Shown piece by piece: positions 1 through 9,404 of a stretch of 64,000 nucleotides of DNA (the first letter of the stretch is position 1; each line of letters opens with the position of its first letter). The DNA is taken from positions 1-64,000 of the forward strand of contig JANBPU010000013.1 in the NCBI GenBank assembly GCA_027575805.1. The letters are read 5' to 3'. Under the pieces are notes generated by a model. That model saw only the letters and a list, made by a program, of their open reading frames with translations, searched no databases and was not told where the DNA came from. The position numbers were made by a program, and so were the translations under genes. The stretch is from Mycoemilia scoparia (lineage: Eukaryota; Kickxellomycota; Kickxellomycetes; Kickxellales; Kickxellaceae).

Positions 1-207
1 AGAATTGCTCCAAGAGTAGTACCTCAAGCTTACAGCACTACCTCAAGCAGGAATTTGCAGTTACTAGAGGTTATCTCCACAAGGCCTTAGCTCTTCCTAG
101 TATCATACTAGGGACTAGGTGGCTAGCTAGAATACGAACAAAGTCCTTCTGGACAGGCAGAAGAGCAGCTAATGCTGACCTAGTATCTGCCTGGTGGAAG
201 ACTATGT

Positions 208-612
208 TGTTGTAACTGGAGAAATACTTAGCGAAATAAATTGAAGAATTGGATGATTTATTCTGAAGTAGGGAGAAATGTGCCTCCTTTTATACCTTTT
301 GGCAACACTCCTGTAAACTAAACGAAAAGTGAAAAGAATAAACTGAAACTATGAAAAGTAAAAGTGGGCGATGGATTTGACCCCCAAATCCATGCTGCGC
401 AGGCTCGGCCATTTTACGCTGCTGCCCCCAACGCGGATATTTTCCATATCCACTCGTGCATCATGCATGGGGCACATGCATTGCTATTGTTTCACAATAC
501 GATGTGTGCGTTCCATGATTCCCTGCTGCGGATTGATCACATGGTTCAACTCATGATCCACATGGCTCGACTCATGGTCACTGGCTGTGATCACAGCTCG
601 ATTATCACAACA
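208..612. repeat. Solo LTR A (405 bases, TSD TATGT)
   Basis: The segment starts TGTTGT and ends ACAACA, the usual TG...CA inverted ends of an LTR. It is flanked by the perfect 5-base repeat TATGT at 203-207 and 613-617. Removing it restores the LINE reading frame across the join. No internal retroelement genes are present, so it is a solo LTR, the product of LTR-LTR recombination. It carries a short palindrome (GGATTTG...CAAATCC near 373-393). It does not resemble LTRs B, C or D, so the parent family is not otherwise seen here. Confidence 0.8.
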
Positions 613-870
613 TATGTGTCCTAGCTGTGAAAAGATACTTGTTGAGGATATTACCCATATTCTCCTAGAGTGTCCAGCACACAACGATCCCCTAAATAGG
701 CTTATCCAGCCTATAGCTGATTGGATCTGATAGGCCATGAGATAATCATTGCCTAATCATTAATTGATTTGGATCATTCCGAATCATCGGAATATTCCAA
801 GGGTTCTGATTGTTCCAAACAATGGACCCTGAGGATACTTGTTTGGAACGTTAGGAACAATAGATAGTTT

Positions 871-1024
871 TGTTATAGTTGGCATTCAACTATATATTTA
901 CTTTACCCATAAGTTTATTAGTTTTAATAGGTCTTTATTAGAAACAGTAATTGACTTAAAATAAAACAGCAGCTTTTTCTCTAGCTTATAATAGACAGAC
1001 TAACTAGTTGTTTAATCTATTACA
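871..1024 (+). repeat. Gypsy 1 5' LTR
   Basis: A 154-base long terminal repeat, TGTTATAG...TTACA, matching 5292-5445 with no difference seen. It should hold the promoter and the start of transcription. A 'TATATATTTA' stretch at 891-900 is a possible TATA element. Its short length is at the low end for Ty3/gypsy LTRs. Confidence 0.9.
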
Positions 1025-1025
1025 T

Positions 1026-1883
1026 ATGGTAGCAATGCCCGAAACTGACAACATGAATGATGATAGCCAGACCCAGCTTACCCTGTTAGTGCTGCATAGC
1101 CTAAATGAGCTGGTGGTCAAAGGCAAAGATGGAAAGGAGACTGCCCAGGTAGGAACCTGGCTGGAAGCTGCGAAGCTCAAGTTTAGAAGCCTTGGCATAA
1201 ACACGAAAAAATGGGTTAACTATGCACTGATGAAGATCCCAGACGGCCTACTGGTTGAGTATGAAAGATGGAGAGTAACAAACAAGAAATCTGAAGATGA
1301 CTGGGATGCATTTGAAGAGTTCCTCTACCAACACTTTGGGGGTATTGCCAATGAAGTAGAGGCTTATTGGAAGTGGCGTAATATTCCAATGCCTAAGACT
1401 ACAGAAGAGTTTGACACCTTCCTTGAGAGTTATAACAGCCTTGGTAGACTAGCCAACCTAGGCCCGAAATCAAATTTCTTTGCCATGGAGTTAATCCTTC
1501 ATCTCCCTGAAGGAGTTATCCGCCAGATGATAAGCTCATCCACACCAGAGAAAACTGTAACTTATGAACAAGTTGTAATGGATGCCCGCATTTACTTCTC
1601 ACTAGCAGCATCGATGAAGCAGTTTCTGCAAAAGATGAAAGTTGAGTCTGTAAGCTTCCCTTTAGAGGAGCTGACAAACAAGTCCAAGATGACTTCTGTG
1701 AGTGCAATCAATAGTAGACCACAATATCGAAAACCACAACCTCCTGGGTTCGAGCAGTTTGAAGGGAAATTTGGTTATGACGAATATAAACGCCGCCTGA
1801 AGGAAAACCTTTGTTTGGGATGTGCAAGTAACCAACACATTTGGTCTAAGTGCCCCCGCCACCCAAAAGGGCATTGGATGTAA
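1026..1883 (+). CDS. Gypsy 1 Gag polyprotein
   Basis: A 285-residue Gag starting two bases after the 5' LTR. The first ATG at 1026 is chosen because earlier in-frame codons lie inside the LTR. The middle shows the helical capsid-like region of retrotransposon Gag (W-D-A-F-E-E-F and G-R-L-A-N-L type segments). A single CCHC zinc knuckle (C-L-G-C-...-H-...-C) lies near the C-terminus. The stop falls just after it and overlaps the pol frame by about 30 bases. Pol is in the -1 frame relative to gag, which fits programmed frameshifting. The frame is intact, unlike pol. It would package element RNA in the cytoplasm. Confidence 0.8.
   Translation: MVAMPETDNMNDDSQTQLTLLVLHSLNELVVKGKDGKETAQVGTWLEAAKLKFRSLGINTKKWVNYALMKIPDGLLVEYERWRVTNKKSEDDWDAFEEFLYQHFGGIANEVEAYWKWRNIPMPKTTEEFDTFLESYNSLGRLANLGPKSNFFAMELILHLPEGVIRQMISSSTPEKTVTYEQVVMDARIYFSLAASMKQFLQKMKVESVSFPLEELTNKSKMTSVSAINSRPQYRKPQPPGFEQFEGKFGYDEYKRRLKENLCLGCASNQHIWSKCPRHPKGHWM
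1027..1034 (+). other. Putative primer binding site
   Basis: 'TGGTAGCA' lies two bases after the 5' LTR. A start of TGGTA fits pairing with the CCA end of an initiator methionine tRNA, the usual primer for Ty3/gypsy elements. The match is short, and the site overlaps the gag start codon, which is unusual. Comparing it with the host initiator tRNA would settle this. Confidence 0.45.
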
Positions 1884-3250
1884 GTGGTGCTGAGGCACCT
1901 ACATCCACTATAGAGTCTCTATCGATTTCACCTTTTGCAATAAATGAGACCTCAAATGATTTATCCTCAGCAGCACACTGCCTATACATCAAAGGCAATA
2001 TTGACAATACCAAATTAAACCTATTGATTGACACTGGCTCGCAAGCCACCTTAATAAACATGACTCTGGTAGAGCGACTAAACCTTCAGATGAAACAGTT
2101 GGAAGTTCCACAACCAATCCACTTGGCTGATGGGAAGCACTATCAAAATGTGACTCACTCAGCAGATGTCCCCATCCGATTATGTAATAATCTTACCATC
2201 AATGTGAACTGCCTAGTATTATCGATTGGCGAAGATATAATAATCGGAAATAACTGGCTTAAGAAATATCAAGGGATTATTCACTGTCACTCAGACAAGC
2301 TTTTGATAAAAGTCAAAAATTGCCGCTATAACCTATTTGGTACACACACTGGTGGAATAGTCTTGCCCATCTCCTCTGCCAGAGTCAATGCCTTAGCTAT
2401 TGAAGATGAGATTGAGTCGTTTGGATTTATTAGTATCAGATACCCTATAAACTGACTTAACCACATAGACCTTGCAGCTACAAGCAGTACCAGCAATCAG
2501 ATCTGTCATAGCAATATAGAAAAGATGCTCCTAGCCGACTACTATGATGTACTTCAAAAGCCAAATAATAAGAGCCCTAGGATTAAGGATGTAGAAATGG
2601 AGATTGTGATCAAAGATGCAAGAGGACCTATTACCCGTGCGCCCTACAGAATGAACCACAAGGAGCAAGCCGAACTGGAATGACAAATCACTGAGCTATT
2701 ACAACAAGGATACATATGCCCCTCTTCTTCTAGTTGGGGTGCACCTGTCCTCTTTGTCAAGAAGAAAGATGGCTCCCTTCGACTTTGTGTAGACTATAGA
2801 GGCTTAAACGATGCAACAATCAAGGATGCATTTCCCCTACCAGTGATTGATGATATCCTTGATGATACAAAACATGCACAAGTATTCTCAAAGATTGATC
2901 TAGCCCAAGCATATCACCAAGTCCAAATCAAGGAAGCAGACCGGTACAAAACTGCCTTCAGGACAAAATATGGTAGTTACAAATTCAATGTGATGCCTTT
3001 TGGCCTTTGTAACGCCCCAGCAGTTTTCCAATGTGTGATTAATAATGCCCTAGCAGGACTTTTAGGTCGTACCTGCCTAGCCTATTTAGATGATATCCTG
3101 ATATTTTCGCCAGATGAAAACTCCCATGATCAACATGTTAGAGAAGTCCTTGACCGCCTCAGAGAACACCACCTATATGCTAAGCCAGAAAAATGTGAAT
3201 TTTTCAAGTCAAAGATCGAATTCTTAGGTCATGTTATCTGTGAAGTGTAA

Positions 3251-3430
3251 AATAATGTATACAATAAACAAGTCTTTGAGAATCCTTATATTAAAATATA
3301 CATCAAAAAACACTCCAAAGTTACTATTAAAATGATATAAGTAAGCTATTATTATCAAAACCAGAAAAAGGGGTAATTATGGGTAATAATCTAAAAATAA
3401 TGTTGTAATAATACAACATTATCTCTAAGG
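3251..3430. other. AT-rich segment replacing the RNase H domain
   Basis: Between the last recognisable reverse transcriptase residues (L-G-H-V-I-C) and the integrase zinc module there are about 180 AT-rich bases with no coding similarity that I can see. A perfect 9-base stem with a 4-base loop (AATGTTGTA/TACAACATT) lies at 3399-3420. The RNase H and connection domains, normally several hundred bases, are absent. Either a deletion was patched with foreign DNA or a small element inserted alongside a deletion. I found no convincing target duplication. Confidence 0.6.
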
Positions 3431-4039
3431 ACGAAAAACAACTCTTACTTAGTGAATTCCATGACACAAACAGCACAATACACCCAGGGAAGATACAGAC
3501 ATATGCAGCAATAAGTGAACTATATTATTGGCCTAGAATGCAGTCAGATGTAAATGAATATGTAGTAACTTGTGACAAGTGTCAGCGGATTAAGAGTAGC
3601 AGAAAACCATCAGAAGGCCCACTCCAACCACTCCAAATACCTAGTCGAAATTGGGAATCTATAAGTATGGACTTTATAGTATCCCTACTAAAGACAAAGG
3701 ATGGAAATGATGCAATCCTAGTAGTGGTAGACAGACTTTCGAAAATGGCCCACCTCATAGCTACGAAGACTACAGCAATGATGCTAGAAACAGCAGAGCT
3801 TTTGTTTAAACATGTAATAAGGCTACATGGTCTACCCACATCGATAATATCTGACAGAGACCTGAAGTTCACAGCACAACTCTGGAACTACCTATGGAAG
3901 ATGCTAGGAACCCAACTCTGCATGTCAACCTCAGGACATGCAAAGACAGATGGCCAGATAGAAAGAGTGAACCAGACAGTAGAGACAATCCTGTGAGCAA
4001 TATGCAACCATAAGCAAAATGACTGGGACAGATGGCTAG

Positions 4040-4563
4040 TATTGGGCCGTGACAATTCACGCCCACATATAATAACCCAGAATGATTCTGGGTGATCCTC
4101 GGTTGATCAGAATGATTCAGGATGATTCTGAATCATAGCGATCTAACCATTTTTATTAGCAATTTCTTTTATTAGTAGTTTTATAATAATTTTGAGAAAC
4201 GACACTCTCATCTTACCTTTACATAATCATACTGTTATTTATTCAAATAAAGTTGTGGTTGAAAGGATTTGAACGAGTACAAATTATTTATATTCTTATA
4301 TAATTTGCTTTAAGCGATTCCTTAACGCTTCATTCTAATCCCCTCTCATTCTGAACAATTTACTCCTGTTCACCTTTATCCTTATTCATTCTGAACCATC
4401 CTTTACCATTCAGAATCATCCCATCTCGTTCTGAATCATTCCCATTCATTCAGAATGATTCTTTTTTATTCAGGACCATCCTTAACGGTACTGAACCCTC
4501 TTGTAAAACTTTTCTACAACTTCCTGTCGGGTCTGGTTCATCCCCAACCACCTTGGCCTGTCA
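4040..4563 (+). repeat. Solo LTR C (524 bases, TSD GCTAG) inside gypsy 1 integrase
   Basis: The ends read TATTGGGC (a decayed TG start) and CTGTCA. The 5-base repeat GCTAG flanks it at 4035-4039 and 4564-4568. Taking it out restores the integrase frame across 'DRWLAHTEFAYNN', a strongly conserved Ty3/gypsy stretch. The right half is rich in imperfect GAATGATTC-like units. It belongs with LTR D (9827-10344, opposite strand): both start from a TGTTGGGC-type end and share 'GGTTGAAAGGATTTGAAC'. Confidence 0.85.
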
Positions 4564-5277
4564 GCTAGCCCACACTGAATTTGCATACAATAACCGAAAG
4601 AGCAGTTCGACGACATACAGCCCATTCTATGCAAACTACGGGTTCCACCCACATACACCACCTAGCCTAGGAGCACGACCAACAGACCAGATAGAGCTAG
4701 CAGCCCATGACCTGATCGACCATATACATCTCATAACAGAGGAGGTACATGATAACTTGGAACTTACACAACTACAAATGATCGAGTACCATGACAAAGG
4801 AATTAAACCTCCTCAGGTCAAGCCAGGAGATCAAGTGCTAATATCAACAAAGCTCACAACTCCTTCTTACCTCCAGGATAGATCGAACAAGTCTCTACAA
4901 CATAAATGGCATGGACCGTATAAAGAAATTAAGGCAGTTGGCAAGAATGCTTACAAACTGGAACTACCAAAATCGATGCGAATCCACCCAGTTATATCAT
5001 GGGCCCACTTAACCAAGTACAGGACTACAGACAAGTTCGAGGATCGAGATGTAGACCCACCACCACCAGTAGAGATTGACAACCATCTAGAATACGAAGT
5101 TGAAAGAATTGTCAACCATAGATACCACTGAGGACACCTACAGTATTTAGTACAGTGGACTGGCTACGGAATCCAAGACAATACTTGGGAGCCAGAATCA
5201 GCATTACAGAACTCGAAAAGTATACTGACAAGATACAAACAGAAATGCAATTTGAAATAGTCACAGAGTTCCTTCTT

Positions 5278-5291
5278 AAAGAAGGGAAGAA
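5278..5291 (+). other. Polypurine tract of gypsy 1
   Basis: Fourteen purines in a row (AAAGAAGGGAAGAA) lie directly before the TG of the 3' LTR. This is where plus-strand DNA synthesis would be primed. Confidence 0.75.
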
Positions 5292-5445
5292 TGTTATAGT
5301 TGGCATTCAACTATATATTTACTTTACCCATAAGTTTATTAGTTTTAATAGGTCTTTATTAGAAACAGTAATTGACTTAAAATAAAACAGCAGCTTTTTC
5401 TCTAGCTTATAATAGACAGACTAACTAGTTGTTTAATCTATTACA
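5292..5445 (+). repeat. Gypsy 1 3' LTR
   Basis: A 154-base copy of the 5' LTR with no difference seen by eye. It is followed by the AGTTT target duplication and then the right half of solo LTR B. Confidence 0.9.
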
Positions 5446-6143
5446 AGTTTTTTCATCTTTTTATATCTAATACCATTCTTTTACTAATTGTTTCTAATAA
5501 ACTTTAGGTTGAAAGGATTTGGTTATAGAGATATATATTTATAATAGTACTTATTATTATCTTAAAGGTTTTAACTTGTCAGTTTATTATAGCCAATCCT
5601 ATGGATTGACAGGATCACAGGCACACCCTCTGAACTTGAAAGAGGTGAGCTTGCCATGATGCTTCTTGGTGGTAAGGACAGCAGGGCTATCCTCCAAGCC
5701 AGTGACTGGCTAGGAGAAGCCAAGCAATACCCCTGGGGGGAACAAGTACCCTATGCTAGGGTAGCAGAGTTCCTCCAAGAGGTGATGCCCCTTAGGATGC
5801 AACAACTGTGGAATGACCAGATGCCACAGACTGTTCTGCAGACCTTTAGTGATATTGTGCCCCTTCCTAGGGACTACACCTTCACAGGACTGCAACCTAG
5901 GGTGGTCATCCCCCTGGTCCCTGCCCAACAGAGCCAAAGCCCATCTAGGTATGGTAGCTCCCTCGAGCAAGGGCAGAGTTGAGGGGAGGTTTTAGAGGGT
6001 TAGATTCCCCTACTACCTGAGTTCCTTGGAGCCCAGGTGCCTACCTGGCTATCACTTCCTAGTAGTAGTGGAGACTAGAATCTCCCACTGAATTCATAAG
6101 GTGCAGCAGGGGTTTCCTCCTCTAAGCTCATGCTAAAAAAATC

Positions 6144-8555
6144 GATTACCATGCTCTAAATTTAATCACCCTGGACGATAATTATCCGTTACCGATACCA
6201 AGGGACATTTTCAATAATCTAGCAGGATACACCTACTTCACTATGCTAGACTTGACGAAGGCATACCACAGATTCCCTGTTGCCGAGGAGGACCAAGAAA
6301 AGACGGCATTTTCATGGCGTGGAGAATACTATGTCTATGTCAGGGCTCCCTTTGGTCTCAAAAACCTCCCCAGTATATTCCAACATGTTATTTCCCATCT
6401 GTTATGGAATAACAAGAATGCGAGAGCATACATCGATGACATTGTGATATTCTCACACACCATCGAGGATCATATCGAACACGTCAGGGACATTATCAAC
6501 CATTTAAACTCAGCAAATCTCATCCTGAACGTAGATAAATGTCGCTTTGCCATGAAGTCGGTAAAACTCCTAGGTTTCCTCGTGAATGGTAAACAACACT
6601 AGGTAGATGACAAGAGACTTGAAGCATTCAGGAACTGGCCATACCCTTCAAACAAATACGAACTATGCACTTTCTTGGGTACTGTGAATTACATATGAGA
6701 ACACATCCCTAAAATTGTGTCACTATCTACTCCATTAGATAAGTACCATAAAGGTAAATGGAATACACCTATCCCAGATAACACAGAACTCCGTCAAGCT
6801 TTCAACGAGTTAAAGTTAGCAGCGTTGGATGGATTCCCACTATTTTTCCCAGATCATAAATTACCATTTTATATTGCCACGGACGCGTCAGATATGGGTA
6901 TTGGTGCAGTACTCTACCAAATCACCAAGGACGACAAAATAATCTACCTATCCTTCCAAGCTAAGTTGCTCAGCAAGGCCCAACAGAACTATACAGTTTC
7001 TCAACGTAAATTGTTAGCAATAGTTTTCACGTTAACCAAGTTCCACTAATATATCTATAGTTGTAAATTTACAGTATACACTGACCATGCCACTCTGATA
7101 TGGTTATATTCACAGAAAGAGCTCAGTCCAATGTTGATATGTTAGTACCTGGTACTACAGGAATACAACTTTGATATCATACATTGTCCTGGTTTGGACA
7201 ATATCATCCCAGATGTCCTCTCATACAGACCTGATGAGAGCATTAAGCACATAACTACTGAACCTGATGTGTTGCAACCGACCAAGATCATTCTGAACAA
7301 GAAAGAACGCATATTACTCCTGACAAATAGTCATAAACTGGGCCACTTTGGCACCAAGACACTGTTATCATCTATTCGCTGGCAAGGGTTCAACTGGCCT
7401 TCTCTATGCAAAGATGCTGAACAATTTATCAAAGACTGTCCTGCCTGTCACACTTTCAATCCCCATAAGACTCGCTATGTGCCCCTACAACCCATTGTGG
7501 CTAGCATGCCCATATATCATATTGCTATTGATCTGACTGGACTGCTCAGGACGACTGAGAGCAGGAATCATTACATCCTGGTCATTGTCGACATGTGTAC
7601 TCGATTCATCTTCATGTTGCCATTGGCAAATAAATCTGTGGCTGAGGTTACCTACGCACTGGTTAAGATCTTCTGTAGCTACAGTTTTCCCAAGATCATC
7701 CAGTCAGACAATGGATTGGAGTTCAAGAACAATACCCTTGCACACTTGGGCAAGAATTATGGTATCACCCATAGATCTTTGACGCCTTATCACCCGCGCA
7801 GCAATGGACTAGCCAAATGCTACGTCCAGATGGTAAAGCAACAACTCCGTAAGCTTACTGATAGTTCACTGACAGAATGGGATCTCCACCTTCCCCTTGT
7901 CCAATTTTCCATCAATGCCAAGTTTTCTGACGCCATTGGCATGGACCCTGCGACGGTGATGTTTGGCCGCCCCTTCAATTTCCCACTGGATTTCTCTGGT
8001 TCAGACCCAATTCTACTGATTGATCTTAAGCTACTTTGTAGATTCCGTGACCTCATCATACACACATCTGTCGCTAGGCACCTTTCTGATTATCAGTTTG
8101 AGGCCAAGAATTGATTTGATAATGCTAAGGCCCTGATGAATTTATTGGTGGGTAACACCGTTTTGGCTTGGACATTTCCTAAGCCACACTGCAACCTGCC
8201 TCAGTTTGATGGCCCTTTCACAGTGGATCACATCACTAAGGGCGGCTCTTACACTCTGTGCTTGGAGGGGGGTGAGCTGATGCCTCACAAGTACGCATTG
8301 TCACAGCTAGTGGCACTGGATCACAAGCCGACACTGTTAAAGGATCACTTTGAAATTGATTTCATCAAAGTGACTCATGTTATTGATGGTAAAGAAGAAT
8401 TTCTCATCCATTGGCATGGATAAAGCTCTGATGAGGACACATGGGAAAACATTGACACATTCCCTGATAAATCCATCCTGGACGGTTATAAAAGGACCAT
8501 GCCCAAGATAAGCAAGGTAAACCTACACCACTCCTTAATTTGTATTTCATCATCA
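6144..8555 (+). pseudogene. Gypsy 2 Pol (reverse transcriptase to chromodomain), broken
   Basis: One frame carries the reverse transcriptase (Y-I-D-D palm motif near 6430), RNase H (D-A-S-D-M-G and Y-T-D-H near 6880-7090) and the integrase zinc module (H...H...C-P-A-C near 7330-7450). The integrase core has D in A-I-D-L and D in S-D-N-G. A chromodomain-like end (H-W-H-G, D-T-W-E) follows near 8410-8450. In-frame stops lie at 6600, 6696, 7047, 7143, 8112 and 8421; all but the last fit C-to-T or G-to-A changes. The third catalytic residue of integrase is Lys (AAA at 7815) where Glu is expected, so the enzyme would be dead even without the stops. Confidence 0.85.
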
Positions 8556-9374
8556 ATGCCTCCGAAAGGTTCCTGCAAAGGAAAAGAGAGAGAACCCCAA
8601 GAACCTCTGAAATGACCTGCATCAACCAGAAGGAAACAAAAGGAACCTGAACCGAGTAAAATGACAAATATGGCCAGCACTTCCAAAACCCAAACAGGCA
8701 GAAACTGAGAACCTTCACCAGGTACAGAATCATCAGAATTATCGCCCATGGCCAGCAAAATAGCTCCTCCTAGAGGTGTTAAACCACAAGGAGACCCAAA
8801 GGGGGAGAGCCCCTATAACTCAGCACAAGAACAGGACTTCGACAAACCGGCGAACTCACCACCACCAGCAGGGAAATGCCAACAAACACTAGGCCATCAG
8901 GACAGAGCACGTTATGGAGAAGTATACCATAACAACTGACAACAGATATGCATAAACCTCAGGGACTTCTCCACGACACTATCAGAAGCGAGACCAATCG
9001 TCCTAAATGATTTTGGATCAGAACACTTATGAAATCCATTTAGTATCTTAAGAAACATCGATCTAGATCTAGTCATTAGAGCATGGGGTCGACGACACCC
9101 CTCGTTTGATGGCACCCAAGAATATCACATCATGCAATGGGTAGCAAGGGCATTCAGGAACAGAAGGTTAGTATGTGCTCAACAACACGAATTGGATCTA
9201 GTGAACAGAATCGACTGTATGATCAAACCCTTACAAAGTGAACGATGGTCAAGCAGTGCATGCATGCAAACAATGGCACCCCCTGTCGAAAATGTAGAAG
9301 AGGAAGAAACTGATAATGATAACGAAGAGGAAGATGACAGCAGTGAAGAAAGTAGTGAGGAAAGTCCGACCTAA
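8556..9374 (+). pseudogene. Extra coding tail after the gypsy 2 chromodomain
   Basis: The pol frame stays open past the chromodomain and continues from an ATG at 8556 for 272 residues. It is broken only by TGA at 8613, 8706, 8937 and 9030, and each fits a former CGA. The N-terminal half is rich in Pro, Lys, Ser and Gln. The middle has a globular-looking part (R-D-F-S-T-T-L, R-A-W-G-R-R-H). The C-terminus is a strongly acidic Glu/Asp/Ser tail. I do not recognise a domain. It lies just before the polypurine tract, where some elements carry an additional ORF. It has no membrane segment that would suggest an envelope protein. It could be a Pol extension or a separate protein. Confidence 0.55.
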
Positions 9375-9404
9375 TGCCGAGGTTTCTGTTAAGGAAGGGG
9401 GTGA

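Larger units (their letters stand above)
1850..5270 (+). pseudogene. Gypsy 1 Pol (protease, reverse transcriptase, integrase, chromodomain), broken
   Basis: The aspartic protease shows the D-T-G-S active site near 2029-2040. The reverse transcriptase shows the palm motif Y-L-D-D near 3088-3100. It is cut at 3250, where RNase H should begin. Integrase resumes near 3440 in another frame with an H2C2 zinc module (H...C-D-K-C) and a D, D, E catalytic triad (M-D-F, S-D-R-D, and E in G-Q-I-E-R). A chromodomain (Y-E-V-E-R-I-V...W-T-G-Y...W-E-P) ends at the stop near 5268. In-frame TGA codons lie at 2453, 2681, 3994 and 5129. Each fits a former CGA (Arg). A solo LTR interrupts integrase at 4040-4563. 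Confidence 0.85.
871..5445 (+). mobile_element. Chromodomain Ty3/gypsy retrotransposon (gypsy 1), defective
   Basis: It has 154-base LTRs at both ends that look identical base for base, and a perfect 5-base target duplication AGTTT (866-870 and 5446-5450). Order inside: primer binding site, gag, protease, reverse transcriptase, integrase, chromodomain, polypurine tract. This order (integrase after reverse transcriptase) and the C-terminal chromodomain mark a chromovirus-type Ty3/gypsy element. The RNase H domain is missing, four in-frame TGA codons break pol, and a solo LTR sits inside the integrase. It cannot encode its own replication proteins as it stands. Confidence 0.9.
728..5611 (+). 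repeat. Solo LTR B (about 304 bases) interrupted by gypsy 1
   Basis: The left part is 728-870 and the right part 5451-5611, separated by the complete gypsy 1 element and its duplicated AGTTT. The outer ends read TGATAGG...GATTGACA and are flanked by the 5-base repeat GGATC (723-727 and 5612-5616). Removing the LTR restores the LINE frame. Its last 32 bases closely match the end of the gypsy 2 3' LTR (10350-10381), and a 'GGTTGAAAGGATTTG' block is shared with LTRs C and D. It therefore belongs to the same broad LTR superfamily. Confidence 0.75.
3..5982 (+). pseudogene. LINE ORF2 C-terminal region, split by two LTR insertions
   Basis: Reading 3-207, 618-727 and 5617-5982 as one frame gives exactly 227 codons with a single terminal stop. 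Each join removes one LTR and one copy of its target duplication. The first join restores the C-terminal zinc-knuckle-like motif typical of LINE ORF2 (CPSC..., then H-I-L-L-E-C-P, around 618-690). The second runs through 'ADWITG' into a tail containing a LLGG motif and a VAEFLQEV segment. The catalytic reverse transcriptase core lies left of the window. The reading frame itself is undamaged, so the LINE was young when the LTR elements landed. It is a broken gene because of the insertions. Confidence 0.75.
1..6141 (+). mobile_element. Non-LTR (LINE) retrotransposon, 3' portion, heavily interrupted
   Basis: This is the 3' part of a LINE that enters from the left edge. Its sequence survives in three blocks, 1-207, 618-727 and 5617-6141. 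The gaps are LTR-element insertions with clean 5-base target duplications (TATGT, then GGATC). The 3' end is a run of seven A at 6135-6141. Immediately after it a gypsy reverse transcriptase reading frame resumes at 'TCGATTAC', so the LINE sits inside an older gypsy element. The region 5983-6134 after the last stop would be its 3' UTR. Family assignment rests on the Cys/His motif of the ORF2 C-terminus and the poly(A) tail; the clade is not determined. Confidence 0.75.

Noticed and set aside
543..552. 'GGTTCAACTC' as a Pol III B box of a tRNA or SINE
   Set aside because: No matching A box at the right distance and no cloverleaf; it lies within an LTR.
364..738. Open frames of 60-86 codons on both strands near the left edge
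   Set aside because: They lie inside solo LTR A and across its border. The LINE frame explains the outer parts better.
5656..5982. Reading this segment as Gag of gypsy 2
   Set aside because: It joins in frame to the LINE ORF2 tail once LTR B and its TSD are removed, so it is LINE sequence.
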